Positions 33,608-42,019 of a DNA stretch of 64,000 nt are shown here, piece after piece. The position numbers were made by a program, and so were the translations under genes. The notes under the pieces are model-generated. The model worked only from the letters and a program-made list of their open reading frames with translations. It was not told where the DNA came from and ran no database searches. Source of the DNA: an uncultured Clostridia bacterium (GTDB lineage: Bacteria > Bacillota > Clostridia > Oscillospirales > Acutalibacteraceae); the NCBI GenBank assembly GCA_947585745.1, contig CANPXF010000009.1:17887-81886 (forward strand). The letters are read 5' to 3'. Position 1 is the stretch's first letter. Every line of letters starts with the position of its first letter.

Positions 33608-33703
33608 TTAAATAAATTCAAGAGCAGATACATCCGTTGCCACGGAAATTATAAAACTGACGGCAAGCAAAACAGATAATATGAAAGATGTGTACTTTTC
33701 CAT
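33608..33703 (-). CDS. 31-residue signal-peptide-like small protein
   Basis: A short ORF starting at ATG 33703 and ending at TAA 33608. It has a strong ribosome binding site (GGGAGG, nine bases upstream) and a promoter at 33765-33793. The peptide begins MEKYTSFILSVL, continues with a hydrophobic core to about residue 22 and ends ATDVSALEFI. It could be a single-helix membrane peptide, or be cut after VSA to release the tetrapeptide LEFI. It lies 51 bases before the LRR gene on the same strand and is probably cotranscribed with it. I do not recognise a family. It is supported by start context only, so it may also be a leader peptide or a decayed signal peptide. The rest of 33704-33895 holds only the promoter. 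Confidence 0.5.
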   Translation of the reverse strand: MEKYTSFILSVLLAVSFIISVATDVSALEFI

Positions 33704-33764
33704 ACTTCAAAACCTCCCTGTAATATTTTAAAAATCAATCTGGATTTTCATCCTTCACTATAGT

Positions 33765-33793
33765 AGTGTAGGCTTTTAAGGAAAAAGTTTCAA
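33765..33793 (-). promoter_or_regulatory. Promoter of the small ORF and LRR gene
   Basis: A -35 TTGAAA (33788-33793) and a -10 TACACT (33765-33770) with a 17-base spacer on the minus strand, about 60 bases before the small ORF. Confidence 0.55.
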
Positions 33794-33895
33794 AATTATT
33801 AAATTTGTAGCAGATTTTTTAATAATAAAAAATGAAAAGACGTTTTTGATAAACGACTTTTAGACGGAAAGTAAAATATCTGATTTTGACGCGCA

Positions 33896-33923
33896 AAAAC
33901 CCGTGCTAAAACGCACGGGTTTT
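33896..33923. terminator. Terminator after alaS
   Basis: AAAACCCGTGC pairs with GCACGGGTTTT around TAAAAC, about 30 bases beyond the alaS stop codon. A/T tracts on both sides allow activity in both directions. Confidence 0.87.
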
Positions 33924-33951
33924 AATTCTGTTAAATAATTATTTTAAGGAA

Positions 33952-36579
33952 TTATAAGCTTTCGCTTACAATATCTTTTACCGCGTTTAAGGCTTCGGAA
34001 ATTTTAGAAATATCCTTCGCCCCTGCCATAGCCATATCGGGTTTTCCTCCGCCGTTACCGCCCGTAATCTGTGCTGTGGCTTTTACAATTTTTCCCGCGT
34101 TAAGTCCGAGAGAAACCGCGTCTTTTCCGCAGGCGCAGGCGAACGTTCCCTTTTCTCCGTTTATTCCGCATATAACAACAACGGATTTTTGGTTTTTGTC
34201 AAGACACATATTACATATGTCCTTAAGCTGGTCGCCCTGAACGTCTTTAACCTCGCTCGTCACAACGCTGACGCCGTCTACATCAACGGAACCTGATAAA
34301 ATTCCGTCTATCTGTGAAAACGCAAGCTTATTTTTGAGAGTTGAAATCTCCCTGTCCTTATTTTTAATTTCTTCGGAAATCCTCTGCGCGGACAAAACAA
34401 GCTTTCTCGGGTCGTTCAGCTTAAATACAGACGAAACCTCGCCTATTGTCGCTATCGTATTGTTCAGGTAATCAAGAACCCCGAAGCCCGTTAACGCCTC
34501 AATACGTCTTACTCCTGCCGCAACAGAGCCCTCCTGCCTGATTTTAAACAACCCGATTTTTGCGGTATTGTCAACGTGAGTACCTCCGCAAAGCTCAACG
34601 GAAAAATCTCCCGCCTTAACAACCCGTACAACATCGCCGTACTTCTCGCCGAAAAGCGCCATAGCGCCCATTTTTTTAGCCTCGTCTATCGGCATCTCAA
34701 GAGTATCAACAGCAATTCCCTCAAGTATCTTTTCATTTATAAGCTGTTCAACCTCTATAAGCTGTTTAGCCGTCATTGCCTCAAAATGAGTGAAATCAAA
34801 GCGGAAATAATCGTCAAAAACAAGCTGTCCCGCCTGCTCGACGTGAGTTCCGAGGACCTTTCTCAAAGCCGCCTGAAGAAGATGCGCGGCGGAATGATTA
34901 CGGCGGATATTTTCTCTGCGCCTGTCGTCGATAGAAAGCTTAACATCGTCGCCGACTGTTACAGCGCCGCTGTTCACCGTTACGCTGTGCAGGAAAATCC
35001 CCTGAGCGTCCTTGGTGGTATTATCAACGCTTATCTCCGAGTTTTGAGAAGTAATAGTTCCCGTATCTCCGACCTGTCCTCCGCTTTCCGCATAGAAAGG
35101 CGTTTTGTCGGTTACGATAATTGCGCTTTCTCCCTCGGTAACCATTTCAACACGCTCACCGTCACGAACAATGGCAAGGATTTTTGCGTCAGAACAGTAA
35201 TCTGTGTATCCCACAAACTCGGTAGAGGGAATATCCGATAAATCCGTGCTGTCAGAAATCCAGGCGTCAGCGCCCGCGTTTTTTCTTGCGTTACGACTGC
35301 GCTTTTTCTGCTCCGCGAGGAGCTCCCCAAAGCGTTTTACGTCAACCTTGATTCCCGATTCAGAGGCAATTTCACGGGTTAAATCAATGGGAAATCCGAA
35401 TGTGTCGTTTAATTTAAACGCGTCCTCACCCGAAATTTCATTAGTTGCTCTGCTGTCGATAATTTCATTAAGCATCGCAAGGCCCTGGTCGATAGTACGA
35501 GAAAAATTTTCTTCCTCAACTTTAACTAATTTTGTAATAAAATCCTGCTTTTCCCTAAGCTCGGGATACGCCGATTCGTTTTCCCTGATAACCGTTTCGC
35601 AAATTTTATAAAGGAAAGGCTTTTTGTATCCTAAAAGTCTTCCGTGGCGCGACGCGCGGCGGAGAAGTCTTCTTAATACATATCCCCTGCCCTCGTTGGA
35701 GGGCATAACTCCATCGGAAATCATAAAGGTTGTCGAACGGATATGGTCGGTTATAACTCTTAAAGAAATATCGGTTTTCGGGCTTTCGCCGTATTTAACG
35801 CCGACAATATCGCTTATGTGTTTCATAATATTCTGAACAGTATCTACGAGAAAAAGGTTGTCCACTCCCTGCATAACACAAGCAAGACGTTCAAGTCCCA
35901 TACCTGTATCGATATTCGGGTGTTCCAAAGGGGTATAGTTATCGTGTCCGTCGTTATCAAACTGGGTAAACACGAGGTTCCAAACCTCCATATAACGGTC
36001 GCAGTCGCAACCGACCTTGCAGGTCGGCTTTTTACAGCCGTGCTCCTCTCCTCTGTCGTAATAAATTTCCGAACAGGGACCGCAGGGACCGCTTCCGTGC
36101 TCCCAAAAATTATCAGCTTTTCCCAAACGAACCATATGAGACGGAGAAACTCCGATTTTTTTAGTCCAAATGTCATACGCTTCATCGTCGTCCTGATAAA
36201 CGGAAACATACAGCTTTTCCTCGGGAATTTCAAGAACCTCCGTAAAAAACTCCCACGCCCACGCGGTGGCTTCTTTCTTAAAGTAATCCCCGAACGAAAA
36301 GTTTCCGAGCATCTCAAAATACGTGCCGTGGCGGTCGGTAATACCTACCTCCTCAATGTCAGGCGTACGGATACATTTTTGGCAAGTTGTCACTCTTGAT
36401 TTAGGCGGTGTGATTTCCCCCGTAAAATACTTTTTCATAGGAGCCATACCGCTGTTTATAAGCAAAAGGCTGTTGTCGTTTTTCGGAATTAACGGGAACG
36501 AGTCAAGGCGAAGACAACCCTTGCTCTCCATAAAGGATAAAAACTTTTCTCTGAGTTCGTTAAGACCTGTCCATTGCAT
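33952..36579 (-). CDS. alaS: Alanyl-tRNA synthetase
   Basis: AlaRS, 875 residues, charges tRNA-Ala in the cytoplasm. The class II catalytic core is at the N-terminus ('WTGLNELREKFLSFMESKGC', 'LLINSGMAPMKKYFTG', 'TYFEMLGNFSFGDYFK'). The editing domain, which clears mischarged Ser and Gly, has 'NHSAAHLLQAAL' and 'CGGTHVDNT', together supplying the zinc ligands. The C-terminal oligomerisation/C-Ala region ends with 'TGGNGGGKPDMAMAGAKD'. Length is normal. It is the last gene of the long minus-strand group from thyX, 32 bases after the U32 gene. No T-box leader fits in that gap, so it is not controlled by its own T-box here. Confidence 0.97.
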   Translation of the reverse strand: MQWTGLNELREKFLSFMESKGCLRLDSFPLIPKNDNSLLLINSGMAPMKKYFTGEITPPKSRVTTCQKCIRTPDIEEVGITDRHGTYFEMLGNFSFGDYFKKEATAWAWEFFTEVLEIPEEKLYVSVYQDDDEAYDIWTKKIGVSPSHMVRLGKADNFWEHGSGPCGPCSEIYYDRGEEHGCKKPTCKVGCDCDRYMEVWNLVFTQFDNDGHDNYTPLEHPNIDTGMGLERLACVMQGVDNLFLVDTVQNIMKHISDIVGVKYGESPKTDISLRVITDHIRSTTFMISDGVMPSNEGRGYVLRRLLRRASRHGRLLGYKKPFLYKICETVIRENESAYPELREKQDFITKLVKVEEENFSRTIDQGLAMLNEIIDSRATNEISGEDAFKLNDTFGFPIDLTREIASESGIKVDVKRFGELLAEQKKRSRNARKNAGADAWISDSTDLSDIPSTEFVGYTDYCSDAKILAIVRDGERVEMVTEGESAIIVTDKTPFYAESGGQVGDTGTITSQNSEISVDNTTKDAQGIFLHSVTVNSGAVTVGDDVKLSIDDRRRENIRRNHSAAHLLQAALRKVLGTHVEQAGQLVFDDYFRFDFTHFEAMTAKQLIEVEQLINEKILEGIAVDTLEMPIDEAKKMGAMALFGEKYGDVVRVVKAGDFSVELCGGTHVDNTAKIGLFKIRQEGSVAAGVRRIEALTGFGVLDYLNNTIATIGEVSSVFKLNDPRKLVLSAQRISEEIKNKDREISTLKNKLAFSQIDGILSGSVDVDGVSVVTSEVKDVQGDQLKDICNMCLDKNQKSVVVICGINGEKGTFACACGKDAVSLGLNAGKIVKATAQITGGNGGGKPDMAMAGAKDISKISEALNAVKDIVSESL

Positions 36580-36611
36580 AGTTTATCATACTCCTTAAAA
36601 ATTACGTCTGA

Positions 36612-37826
36612 TTAATCGCGTTTCCTGCGGATAAAACTTTCCGCGGGTATCGTTTTTGTGCAAATCATATTAAGCTTTTCCATAGCGTGAGGCGCGCTTG
36701 ACACCTTTTCGCCGTAAATATTTTCAAGCTCCAAACATTTAGTATTAAACGGAATACCGTCGGGCGGAAGAATATCCAAGGTATCGCCGACTGAAAATTT
36801 ATTGCGCTGGGTAATTTCAGCCGTATTCCCATTACTTTTCCCGCAAAACGCAACGACATCATAATTTCTTATATAACCGCCGTTGCCGATAACCTGACCG
36901 GGTTCGCCTCCGAAATAAAAGCCTGTATTGTATTCGCGGTGGCTTATTTTTTCGGTTTCCTCAAAAATCCAACGGGGCAGTTTAAAATCTCCGTGATTCT
37001 TCATATACTCGTCCACAGCGTGGCGGTAAGCGTTTGTAATTACCGCGGTATAATAACTCGATTTAGCCCGTCCTTCGATTTTAAAGCTTGAAATCCCCGC
37101 CTTAACAAGCTCGGGAATATGTTCAATCATACAAAGGTCACGGGAATTATAAAGAAATGTTCCCTGCTCGTTTTCTTCAACGGGGAAATACTGCCCCTCT
37201 CGGTTCTCTTCAAAAAGGTGGTATTTCCAACGGCAGGGCTGGGCGCAGTCGCCTCGGTTGGCGTCACGTCCCGTCATATAGCTTGAAATAAGGCACCGCC
37301 CCGAGAATGATACGCACATCGCTCCGTGGACAAAGGTTTCTATTTCAAGCTCCTTCGGTGTTTTTGCGCGTAAGGCCGCAATTTCATCCAAGGAAAGCTC
37401 TCTCGCCAGAACAACTCTTGACGCGCCCATATTATAAAGGGTATTAGCGGTTAAATGGTTGGTTACGCCTGCCTGAGTGGAAACGTGGAGCGCAACGTTC
37501 GGCGCGCATTTTTTCGCAAGCTCCATAACGCCGACGTCAGCTATGATAAACGCGTCAACACCGGCGTCCTGCGCGGATTTTAAAAATTCGGGAAGCTCGT
37601 CTGTTTCATAAACACGGGGCAGAGTATTGCAGGCAAGATGAACCTTTACGTTATTCTCGTGCGCAAAATCACAGGCTTTTTTTAAGCTTTCGTTGTCAAA
37701 ATTGGCGGAGGCGGTACGCATTCCAAAATTCTTTCCAGCAAGAAAAACAGCGTCAGCGCCGAACTTCACCGCAGAATTAAGACATTCAAAATCGCCCGCG
37801 GGTGATAAAATTTCAGGTTTAGTCAT
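36612..37826 (-). CDS. Peptidase U32 family protein, probable RNA hydroxylation enzyme
   Basis: A 404-residue protein of family U32. The defining signature 'ETFVHGAMC' is at 163-171, followed by the cluster 'GRCLISSYMTGRDANRGDCA' in which Cys171, 178, 194 and 198 probably hold an iron-sulfur cluster. Although named peptidases, characterised relatives (RlhA, TrhP) take part in prephenate-dependent hydroxylation of 23S rRNA or of tRNA wobble uridine (ho5U). The length fits the TrhP/YrrO group. In Bacillus the relatives yrrN and yrrO lie close to yrrL (mltG-like) and alaS, and the same order is seen here, mltG-U32-alaS. It starts 8 bases from mltG. Substrate choice between tRNA and rRNA is inference. 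Confidence 0.87.
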   Translation of the reverse strand: MTKPEILSPAGDFECLNSAVKFGADAVFLAGKNFGMRTASANFDNESLKKACDFAHENNVKVHLACNTLPRVYETDELPEFLKSAQDAGVDAFIIADVGVMELAKKCAPNVALHVSTQAGVTNHLTANTLYNMGASRVVLARELSLDEIAALRAKTPKELEIETFVHGAMCVSFSGRCLISSYMTGRDANRGDCAQPCRWKYHLFEENREGQYFPVEENEQGTFLYNSRDLCMIEHIPELVKAGISSFKIEGRAKSSYYTAVITNAYRHAVDEYMKNHGDFKLPRWIFEETEKISHREYNTGFYFGGEPGQVIGNGGYIRNYDVVAFCGKSNGNTAEITQRNKFSVGDTLDILPPDGIPFNTKCLELENIYGEKVSSAPHAMEKLNMICTKTIPAESFIRRKRD

Positions 37827-37833
37827 ATTACTC

Positions 37834-39186
37834 CTAATTTATTGAAGCAAGGTTTATATTCTGCTGGTAAAGAGTTGACGCGTAATACGGTGTTCCGTCC
37901 TTTGCGTGGCAGAAATAGAGGTATGAGGTGTCGTTCGGATAAATCGCCGCCATAATAGCGTCCATTCCGGGGTTGCAAATCGGTCCCGGCGGAAGTCCGT
38001 TAATTTTATAAGTGTTATACGTGCTTTTGAATGTTTTTTTCTCATTTTCGGGGATATTCTTCTTGCTTCTATAGGGATAGTACTTTGTCGAGTCAAGACT
38101 CAGCTTTCTTACGCCGTAGTCAACGTCGTATTCAAGACGGTTGTGAAGAATAGAGCTTATATTATACATATCCTTTTTATTCGCCGCCTCCGCCTGAATT
38201 ATAGACGCCATAATGAGAATCTGGTTCAGAGAATAATCGTTTGACTCGGAAAGCTTTTTAATGTTGACGGCCTTGCTGTATCCGTCTACGTTTTGATTTT
38301 CATAAATCCTTGTTTCGTAGTCGTTTAACATTCTTGTAATCGTAAGCTTAGGGTCCTCATTGTGGTAACACTCATAGGTATCGGGGAAAAGATAACCCTC
38401 AAGCTTATAGTAGCGTTTATCGTAATTTTTAATATTGGCTATAAACTCATAGTCCTCGTCAAAATAATCGGAATTACAAAGCTTTAAAAATTCCTCCGTA
38501 TCGGGTAAAACATCCTTTTCAACAAGCATATTCGCAATCTCCAAAACGTTCATACCCTCGGGAACAGTTACCTTTATCGTATCGGTTCGGTTAGACATAG
38601 ACTGCAGGTAATTTATAATCGCCTCGTAGTCCATATTTGTGGACATATTATAAACGCCCTGTGTGAATAAATTGGCGTTTTTTGTAAGGGTTGCGTACAT
38701 ATTGAAAAATTTTTCTTCCTTAATAACGCCCTTGTCCCAAAGCGCCTTTGAAACATCGTCAAGAGTGGGATTTTCGGGAATTTCAACAGTCACGGTATTC
38801 TGCTCGCTTCGATTTATCGCAAGCATATCATTAACGCCCACCATAAGATACATAGCGAACATCACACCGACAAGCAAAACGGAAACCCACCATATAATAC
38901 GGAAACGGCGCTTATTCTGATGGTCTGCATATTTAAGCTGTTTTTTCTGCTCGCGTTTTTCACGCTTTCGCATATGTCTTGAGTTGCGCTCCATTTGCTC
39001 GCGGACGTCCTCATCGGAAAACGAGCTTATGGTCTTAGGACCCTCGTCGTCAAAGTTTTCAAGCTCGCGGTAACGCTCGCCTACAGCGAGGTTATCGTCG
39101 TCTATATTGAGATGAAAGCTCTGAATTTTTTGCCGTCTGCGTTCTTCTATCTCTTTTTCTTCAAAAGAATTATTTTTTGAATCCAT
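37834..39186 (-). CDS. mltG: Endolytic murein transglycosylase MltG
   Basis: MltG, 450 residues, is a membrane-anchored lytic transglycosylase that cuts nascent peptidoglycan strands. A long charged cytoplasmic region (1-90, rich in Glu/Arg/Lys) precedes one transmembrane helix (about 93-115), a LysM-like subdomain ('VTVEIPENPTLDDVSKALWD' and 'VTVPEGMNVLEIANMLVEKD') and the catalytic YceG domain. The catalytic Glu is in 'LIMASIIQAEAAN' and the substrate cleft has 'KINGLPPGPICNPGMDAI'. The cytoplasmic tail is longer than in E. coli, as is usual for Firmicutes. It is 10 bases after the 5-formyl-THF cyclo-ligase gene. Confidence 0.95.
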   Translation of the reverse strand: MDSKNNSFEEKEIEERRRQKIQSFHLNIDDDNLAVGERYRELENFDDEGPKTISSFSDEDVREQMERNSRHMRKREKREQKKQLKYADHQNKRRFRIIWWVSVLLVGVMFAMYLMVGVNDMLAINRSEQNTVTVEIPENPTLDDVSKALWDKGVIKEEKFFNMYATLTKNANLFTQGVYNMSTNMDYEAIINYLQSMSNRTDTIKVTVPEGMNVLEIANMLVEKDVLPDTEEFLKLCNSDYFDEDYEFIANIKNYDKRYYKLEGYLFPDTYECYHNEDPKLTITRMLNDYETRIYENQNVDGYSKAVNIKKLSESNDYSLNQILIMASIIQAEAANKKDMYNISSILHNRLEYDVDYGVRKLSLDSTKYYPYRSKKNIPENEKKTFKSTYNTYKINGLPPGPICNPGMDAIMAAIYPNDTSYLYFCHAKDGTPYYASTLYQQNINLASIN

Positions 39187-39196
39187 AATTCTCCCC

Positions 39197-39781
39197 TTAT
39201 CTTGTGTCTATTGTGTATTTATCAGTAACTACTAAATTACTTGGCTTGTCGTAATAGCCGAGCGGAAGCTTGTTCTCAATACATCTTGAATAGCAAATTC
39301 CTACAGTCAGTCCGCTGTAATCGCAAATAAAGCGGTCATAATAACCTTTCCCGAAGCCCAAACGGTAACCGTTTCTATCAAAAACAAGTCCGGGAACAAT
39401 CATTATATCGGCGTCCTTTTCATCTGCGCGGGAGCACTTTTCCGCGTCGGGCTCTAAAAGTCCGTAATATCCCCTTTTTAAATCGTCAAATGAATTTATG
39501 TAGTAAAAATCAATTGTGGTAGACTTTGTATTGCAAAGCGGAACAGCGACCTTTTTCCCGTTTTTCAACGCGTCTGAAATAATGTCCTCGGTATTAACCT
39601 CAATATCCTTTGATACGAAAGCAAAAACGGTTTTTGCCGATTTATATTCTTGAAGATTGAGAAAGCGTTCGGTTATTTTTTCATCTAATTCCGCTTTCTT
39701 TTCATAAGAAAAATTTTCCCTAAGCTTTTTATATTTTGAGCGAATCTCGTTTTTTCTTTGCTTTAGGTTTTTTAAGGACAT
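39197..39781 (-). CDS. 5-formyltetrahydrofolate cyclo-ligase
   Basis: A 194-residue enzyme that converts 5-formyl-THF to 5,10-methenyl-THF with ATP. The substrate and ATP sites are marked by the N-terminal 'RSKYKKLRENFSYEKKAELD' region, 'VAVPLCNTKSTTIDFYYI' in the middle and the hallmark 'GYRLGFGKGYYDRFI' near 152-166. It overlaps the DJ-1 gene by ten bases. Folate interconversion fits the same operon as thyX, which uses methylene-THF, and matches the THF-regulated folT at 12 kb. Confidence 0.93.
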   Translation of the reverse strand: MSLKNLKQRKNEIRSKYKKLRENFSYEKKAELDEKITERFLNLQEYKSAKTVFAFVSKDIEVNTEDIISDALKNGKKVAVPLCNTKSTTIDFYYINSFDDLKRGYYGLLEPDAEKCSRADEKDADIMIVPGLVFDRNGYRLGFGKGYYDRFICDYSGLTVGICYSRCIENKLPLGYYDKPSNLVVTDKYTIDTR

Positions 39782-40311
39782 TGCATAGTCTCCTTAACGT
39801 GACTTGCAATTTCCTTTGACGCCATTTTTTCTGCAATTAAAAGTCCGAACTGAATCGTACAGCCGGCGCCCTTGCCCGTAATTATGTTTCCGTCAGATAC
39901 GGCAGGCTCTCCCGTGTAATTCACCTTATCCTCATTTACCTCACAGCCGGGGAAACAGGTAGCGTTTTTGCCGTTTAAAATTCCCTTGTGTCCGAGGATT
40001 GACGGCGCGGCGCAGATAGCGCAAATCTGCTTGTTATTCTCAACCGCGTAATCCAAAACGGACTGAACAAATTCTGACTTTTCCAAATTTCTTGTTCCGT
40101 CAAGTCCTCCCGGCAGAATTACCGCGTCCAGCCTATCAAGTTCAACCTCGTCACATAAAATATCAGCCTCAACCTTAATTTTACAAGATGAAGTAACTGT
40201 TTTTCCCGTAACGCCCACGGTCAGAATATCGAGCTTTGCCCTCCTTAAAACGTCAACTGTGGTCAGCGCCTCGGTAATTTCAAATCCGTCTGCAAGCATA
40301 ATGTAAATCAT
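39772..40311 (-). CDS. DJ-1/PfpI family protein
   Basis: A 179-residue protein of the DJ-1/PfpI superfamily. It opens 'IYIMLADGFEITEALTTVDV' and has 'AVILPGGLDGTRNL' near 63-76 and the nucleophile elbow 'AICAAPSILG' with Cys100. Family members include glyoxalase/deglycase-like and chaperone activities; the bacterial YajL-like branch responds to oxidative stress and electrophiles. I do not assign a specific reaction. ATG 40311 follows GAAAGGAA and matches the family start; the frame upstream to 40347 overlaps the GNAT gene. It overlaps the cyclo-ligase gene by ten bases. Confidence 0.9.
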   Translation of the reverse strand: MIYIMLADGFEITEALTTVDVLRRAKLDILTVGVTGKTVTSSCKIKVEADILCDEVELDRLDAVILPGGLDGTRNLEKSEFVQSVLDYAVENNKQICAICAAPSILGHKGILNGKNATCFPGCEVNEDKVNYTGEPAVSDGNIITGKGAGCTIQFGLLIAEKMASKEIASHVKETMQCP

Positions 40312-40324
40312 ATCAAATTTCCTT

Positions 40325-41137
40325 TCAGTCAAGTGTAAGTCCGGCATAAATCGTTTCGGGGTTATAGCCTGTTATTGATTTTACCATAGCGAATTTTTCA
40401 GGTCTGCTGTCGATGAATTTCTGATTGGGCGAAAGATGAAATCTAAATTTTTCGTTTTTAAACTCCGTAAGCAAATCGGTAAGCAGATACGGAGCGTTTT
40501 TATCGTCGCAGATAAATTCCGAAACGTAGCAGTAATCTCCCTCGTCAAACGCTATAGCGTAGCCGTAATTGTTCTTTATAATTTTTGCTCCGTAAAGAGC
40601 ATTGTATTCAAACGCAAAATCAATGTGATTATTATTCCAAAAAAGAAAATTATCTTTCAAAACCCTGTTTCTTATTCCGCAGTACCCGTTAACGACATTC
40701 TCGCTCACTTCATAAGGCTTGGAAATCTCTGAAATCTCTTCCCTGCTAAGCTCTGCAGTATTGGATGTAAGCGGTTTGAATCCGAGTTTTTCATAGTAGC
40801 CGTAAAGAGAATCGCTTGCCGGGAGAGTTACGCAAAGCTCCTGCATAGTGATTGACAGAGCATAATGAATAAGCCCCTTCATAACTCCCGCGCCGCGAAA
40901 TTCGTCCTTTGTGGCGGCGGCGTAAAGATAACCCGCCTTTCTTGAGTTAACTGTGGTAGGAATAATATACACCATTGCGATAAGCTCGTCACCGTCAAGA
41001 CAAATATAACAAATTTCAGGTTTAAAAATTCTTTTAAAGAATAATTCGAGCGCTTCATCGTTTTCTTTAAACGTATTTTTAAATAGTTCTTTTAAAGAAT
41101 TAATATCACTGCTTTGGGCAACTCTAAGCCTTATCAT
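40325..41137 (-). CDS. GNAT family acetyltransferase
   Basis: A 270-residue protein with an N-terminal GNAT domain (about 1-130): 'IRLRVAQSSDINSLKELF', the beta4-alpha3 region 'YLYAAATKDEFRGAGVMKGL' where the acetyl-CoA pyrophosphate loop (RGAGVM, a variant of Q/RxxGxG/A) lies, and 'YGYYEKLGFKPL'. The C-terminal half is not catalytically recognisable and may be a degenerate second GNAT or sterol-carrier-like domain, as in Eis-type proteins. ATG 41137 follows GGGGGTTAGAG. It overlaps the DUF2156 gene by 14 bases, so the two are coupled. The acceptor is unknown. Confidence 0.82.
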   Translation of the reverse strand: MIRLRVAQSSDINSLKELFKNTFKENDEALELFFKRIFKPEICYICLDGDELIAMVYIIPTTVNSRKAGYLYAAATKDEFRGAGVMKGLIHYALSITMQELCVTLPASDSLYGYYEKLGFKPLTSNTAELSREEISEISKPYEVSENVVNGYCGIRNRVLKDNFLFWNNNHIDFAFEYNALYGAKIIKNNYGYAIAFDEGDYCYVSEFICDDKNAPYLLTDLLTEFKNEKFRFHLSPNQKFIDSRPEKFAMVKSITGYNPETIYAGLTLD

Positions 41138-42017
41138 CTCTAACCCCCGCATACCGCTTTAAAATCACAACAGGGTGATAGGAAAGCTTAGAGCGCCGAA
41201 GCGATTCAATTCCCATATCTTCTTCCCTGTTTATAAACTCAAAACCAACCAGAGTTTTTGCAAATTCATTGTTAATCTTTGAATAAACGCCGTCATATTC
41301 AACCAAACCTTTTTCAAAAATAACGTCAAAGGTTCTCCGATTTATGTCGCAACCCATTGTCATTGCCACGGGTTCATCGTCAACGTAGAGCAAACCGCCG
41401 TGCATTTTTAAAAGCTCGTAATTATCGAGAGTTTCCGAAATTGCTCTGTATTCGTCATTGGTGAAAGGGTCAATACCCTTATTACGGCACCATTTTTCCG
41501 CAACTTTAAGCGCGTCAAGTCTGTTGTCCTTTGAAATCAAGGAAAATCTCCAGTTCGGATAAGTCCTGTTAAATTTTGAAATATGATTTCTCTTTGAATG
41601 ATATTTCTGTCCGGGGAGGATAGTCAAATCGTAGTTGCGGTAAATATAATCCTCATCGCCTCTTAATTCTTCAAAAGAATATTTGTAGCCCGTGATTTCT
41701 ACAAGCTTCTGTTTTTGGGCGTCGGTGAGCATAACAAATTTCGCTTTAACTCCGCGCTGTTTAGCGTCGTTAAAAATTTCCGCTAATATAGCCGTCGGGT
41801 CGCCCTCGCCGACAGGAAAGCAATATCCCCACGGTTTGTCATTCCTGAAATAAGCTAAAACTAAAAAACCGCAGTATATACAAATTTTAATTTTATATTT
41901 ATTTCTCCATATAAAGATGTTTGCCGTGTTAAAATCACAGCCCATTGTTCCGTAATTTTCGCAAATCTTTCTGATATAGGGCAAATCATTCTTTACAGGC
42001 GTTTTAAAATCAAACAT
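41124..42017 (-). CDS. DUF2156 domain protein
   Basis: A 297-residue protein of the DUF2156 family, which has a double GNAT-like fold related to the catalytic domain of phosphatidylglycerol lysyltransferase MprF. Family blocks are 'NDLPYIRKICENYGTMGCDF', 'ILPGQKYHSKRNHISKFNR', 'GGLLYVDDEPVAMTMG' and 'YSKINNEFAKTL', followed by 'NREEDMGIESLRRSKLSYHP'. It has no membrane helices, unlike MprF. A role in aminoacyl or acyl transfer is possible by fold, but the substrate is unknown. It overlaps the GNAT gene and lies two bases after tmk. Confidence 0.87.
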   Translation of the reverse strand: MFDFKTPVKNDLPYIRKICENYGTMGCDFNTANIFIWRNKYKIKICIYCGFLVLAYFRNDKPWGYCFPVGEGDPTAILAEIFNDAKQRGVKAKFVMLTDAQKQKLVEITGYKYSFEELRGDEDYIYRNYDLTILPGQKYHSKRNHISKFNRTYPNWRFSLISKDNRLDALKVAEKWCRNKGIDPFTNDEYRAISETLDNYELLKMHGGLLYVDDEPVAMTMGCDINRRTFDVIFEKGLVEYDGVYSKINNEFAKTLVGFEFINREEDMGIESLRRSKLSYHPVVILKRYAGVRDDKA

Positions 42018-42019
42018 AA

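Noticed and set aside
35818..36399. Long plus-strand ORF (193 codons) opposite alaS
   Set aside because: It is a shadow frame of a clear alaS gene; no start signal or protein-like composition. The same applies to ORFs opposite ftsH, uvrA, gerW/DUF2953 and ackA.
36580..36611. T-box leader for alaS
   Set aside because: Only 32 bases separate alaS from the preceding gene, far too short for a T-box.
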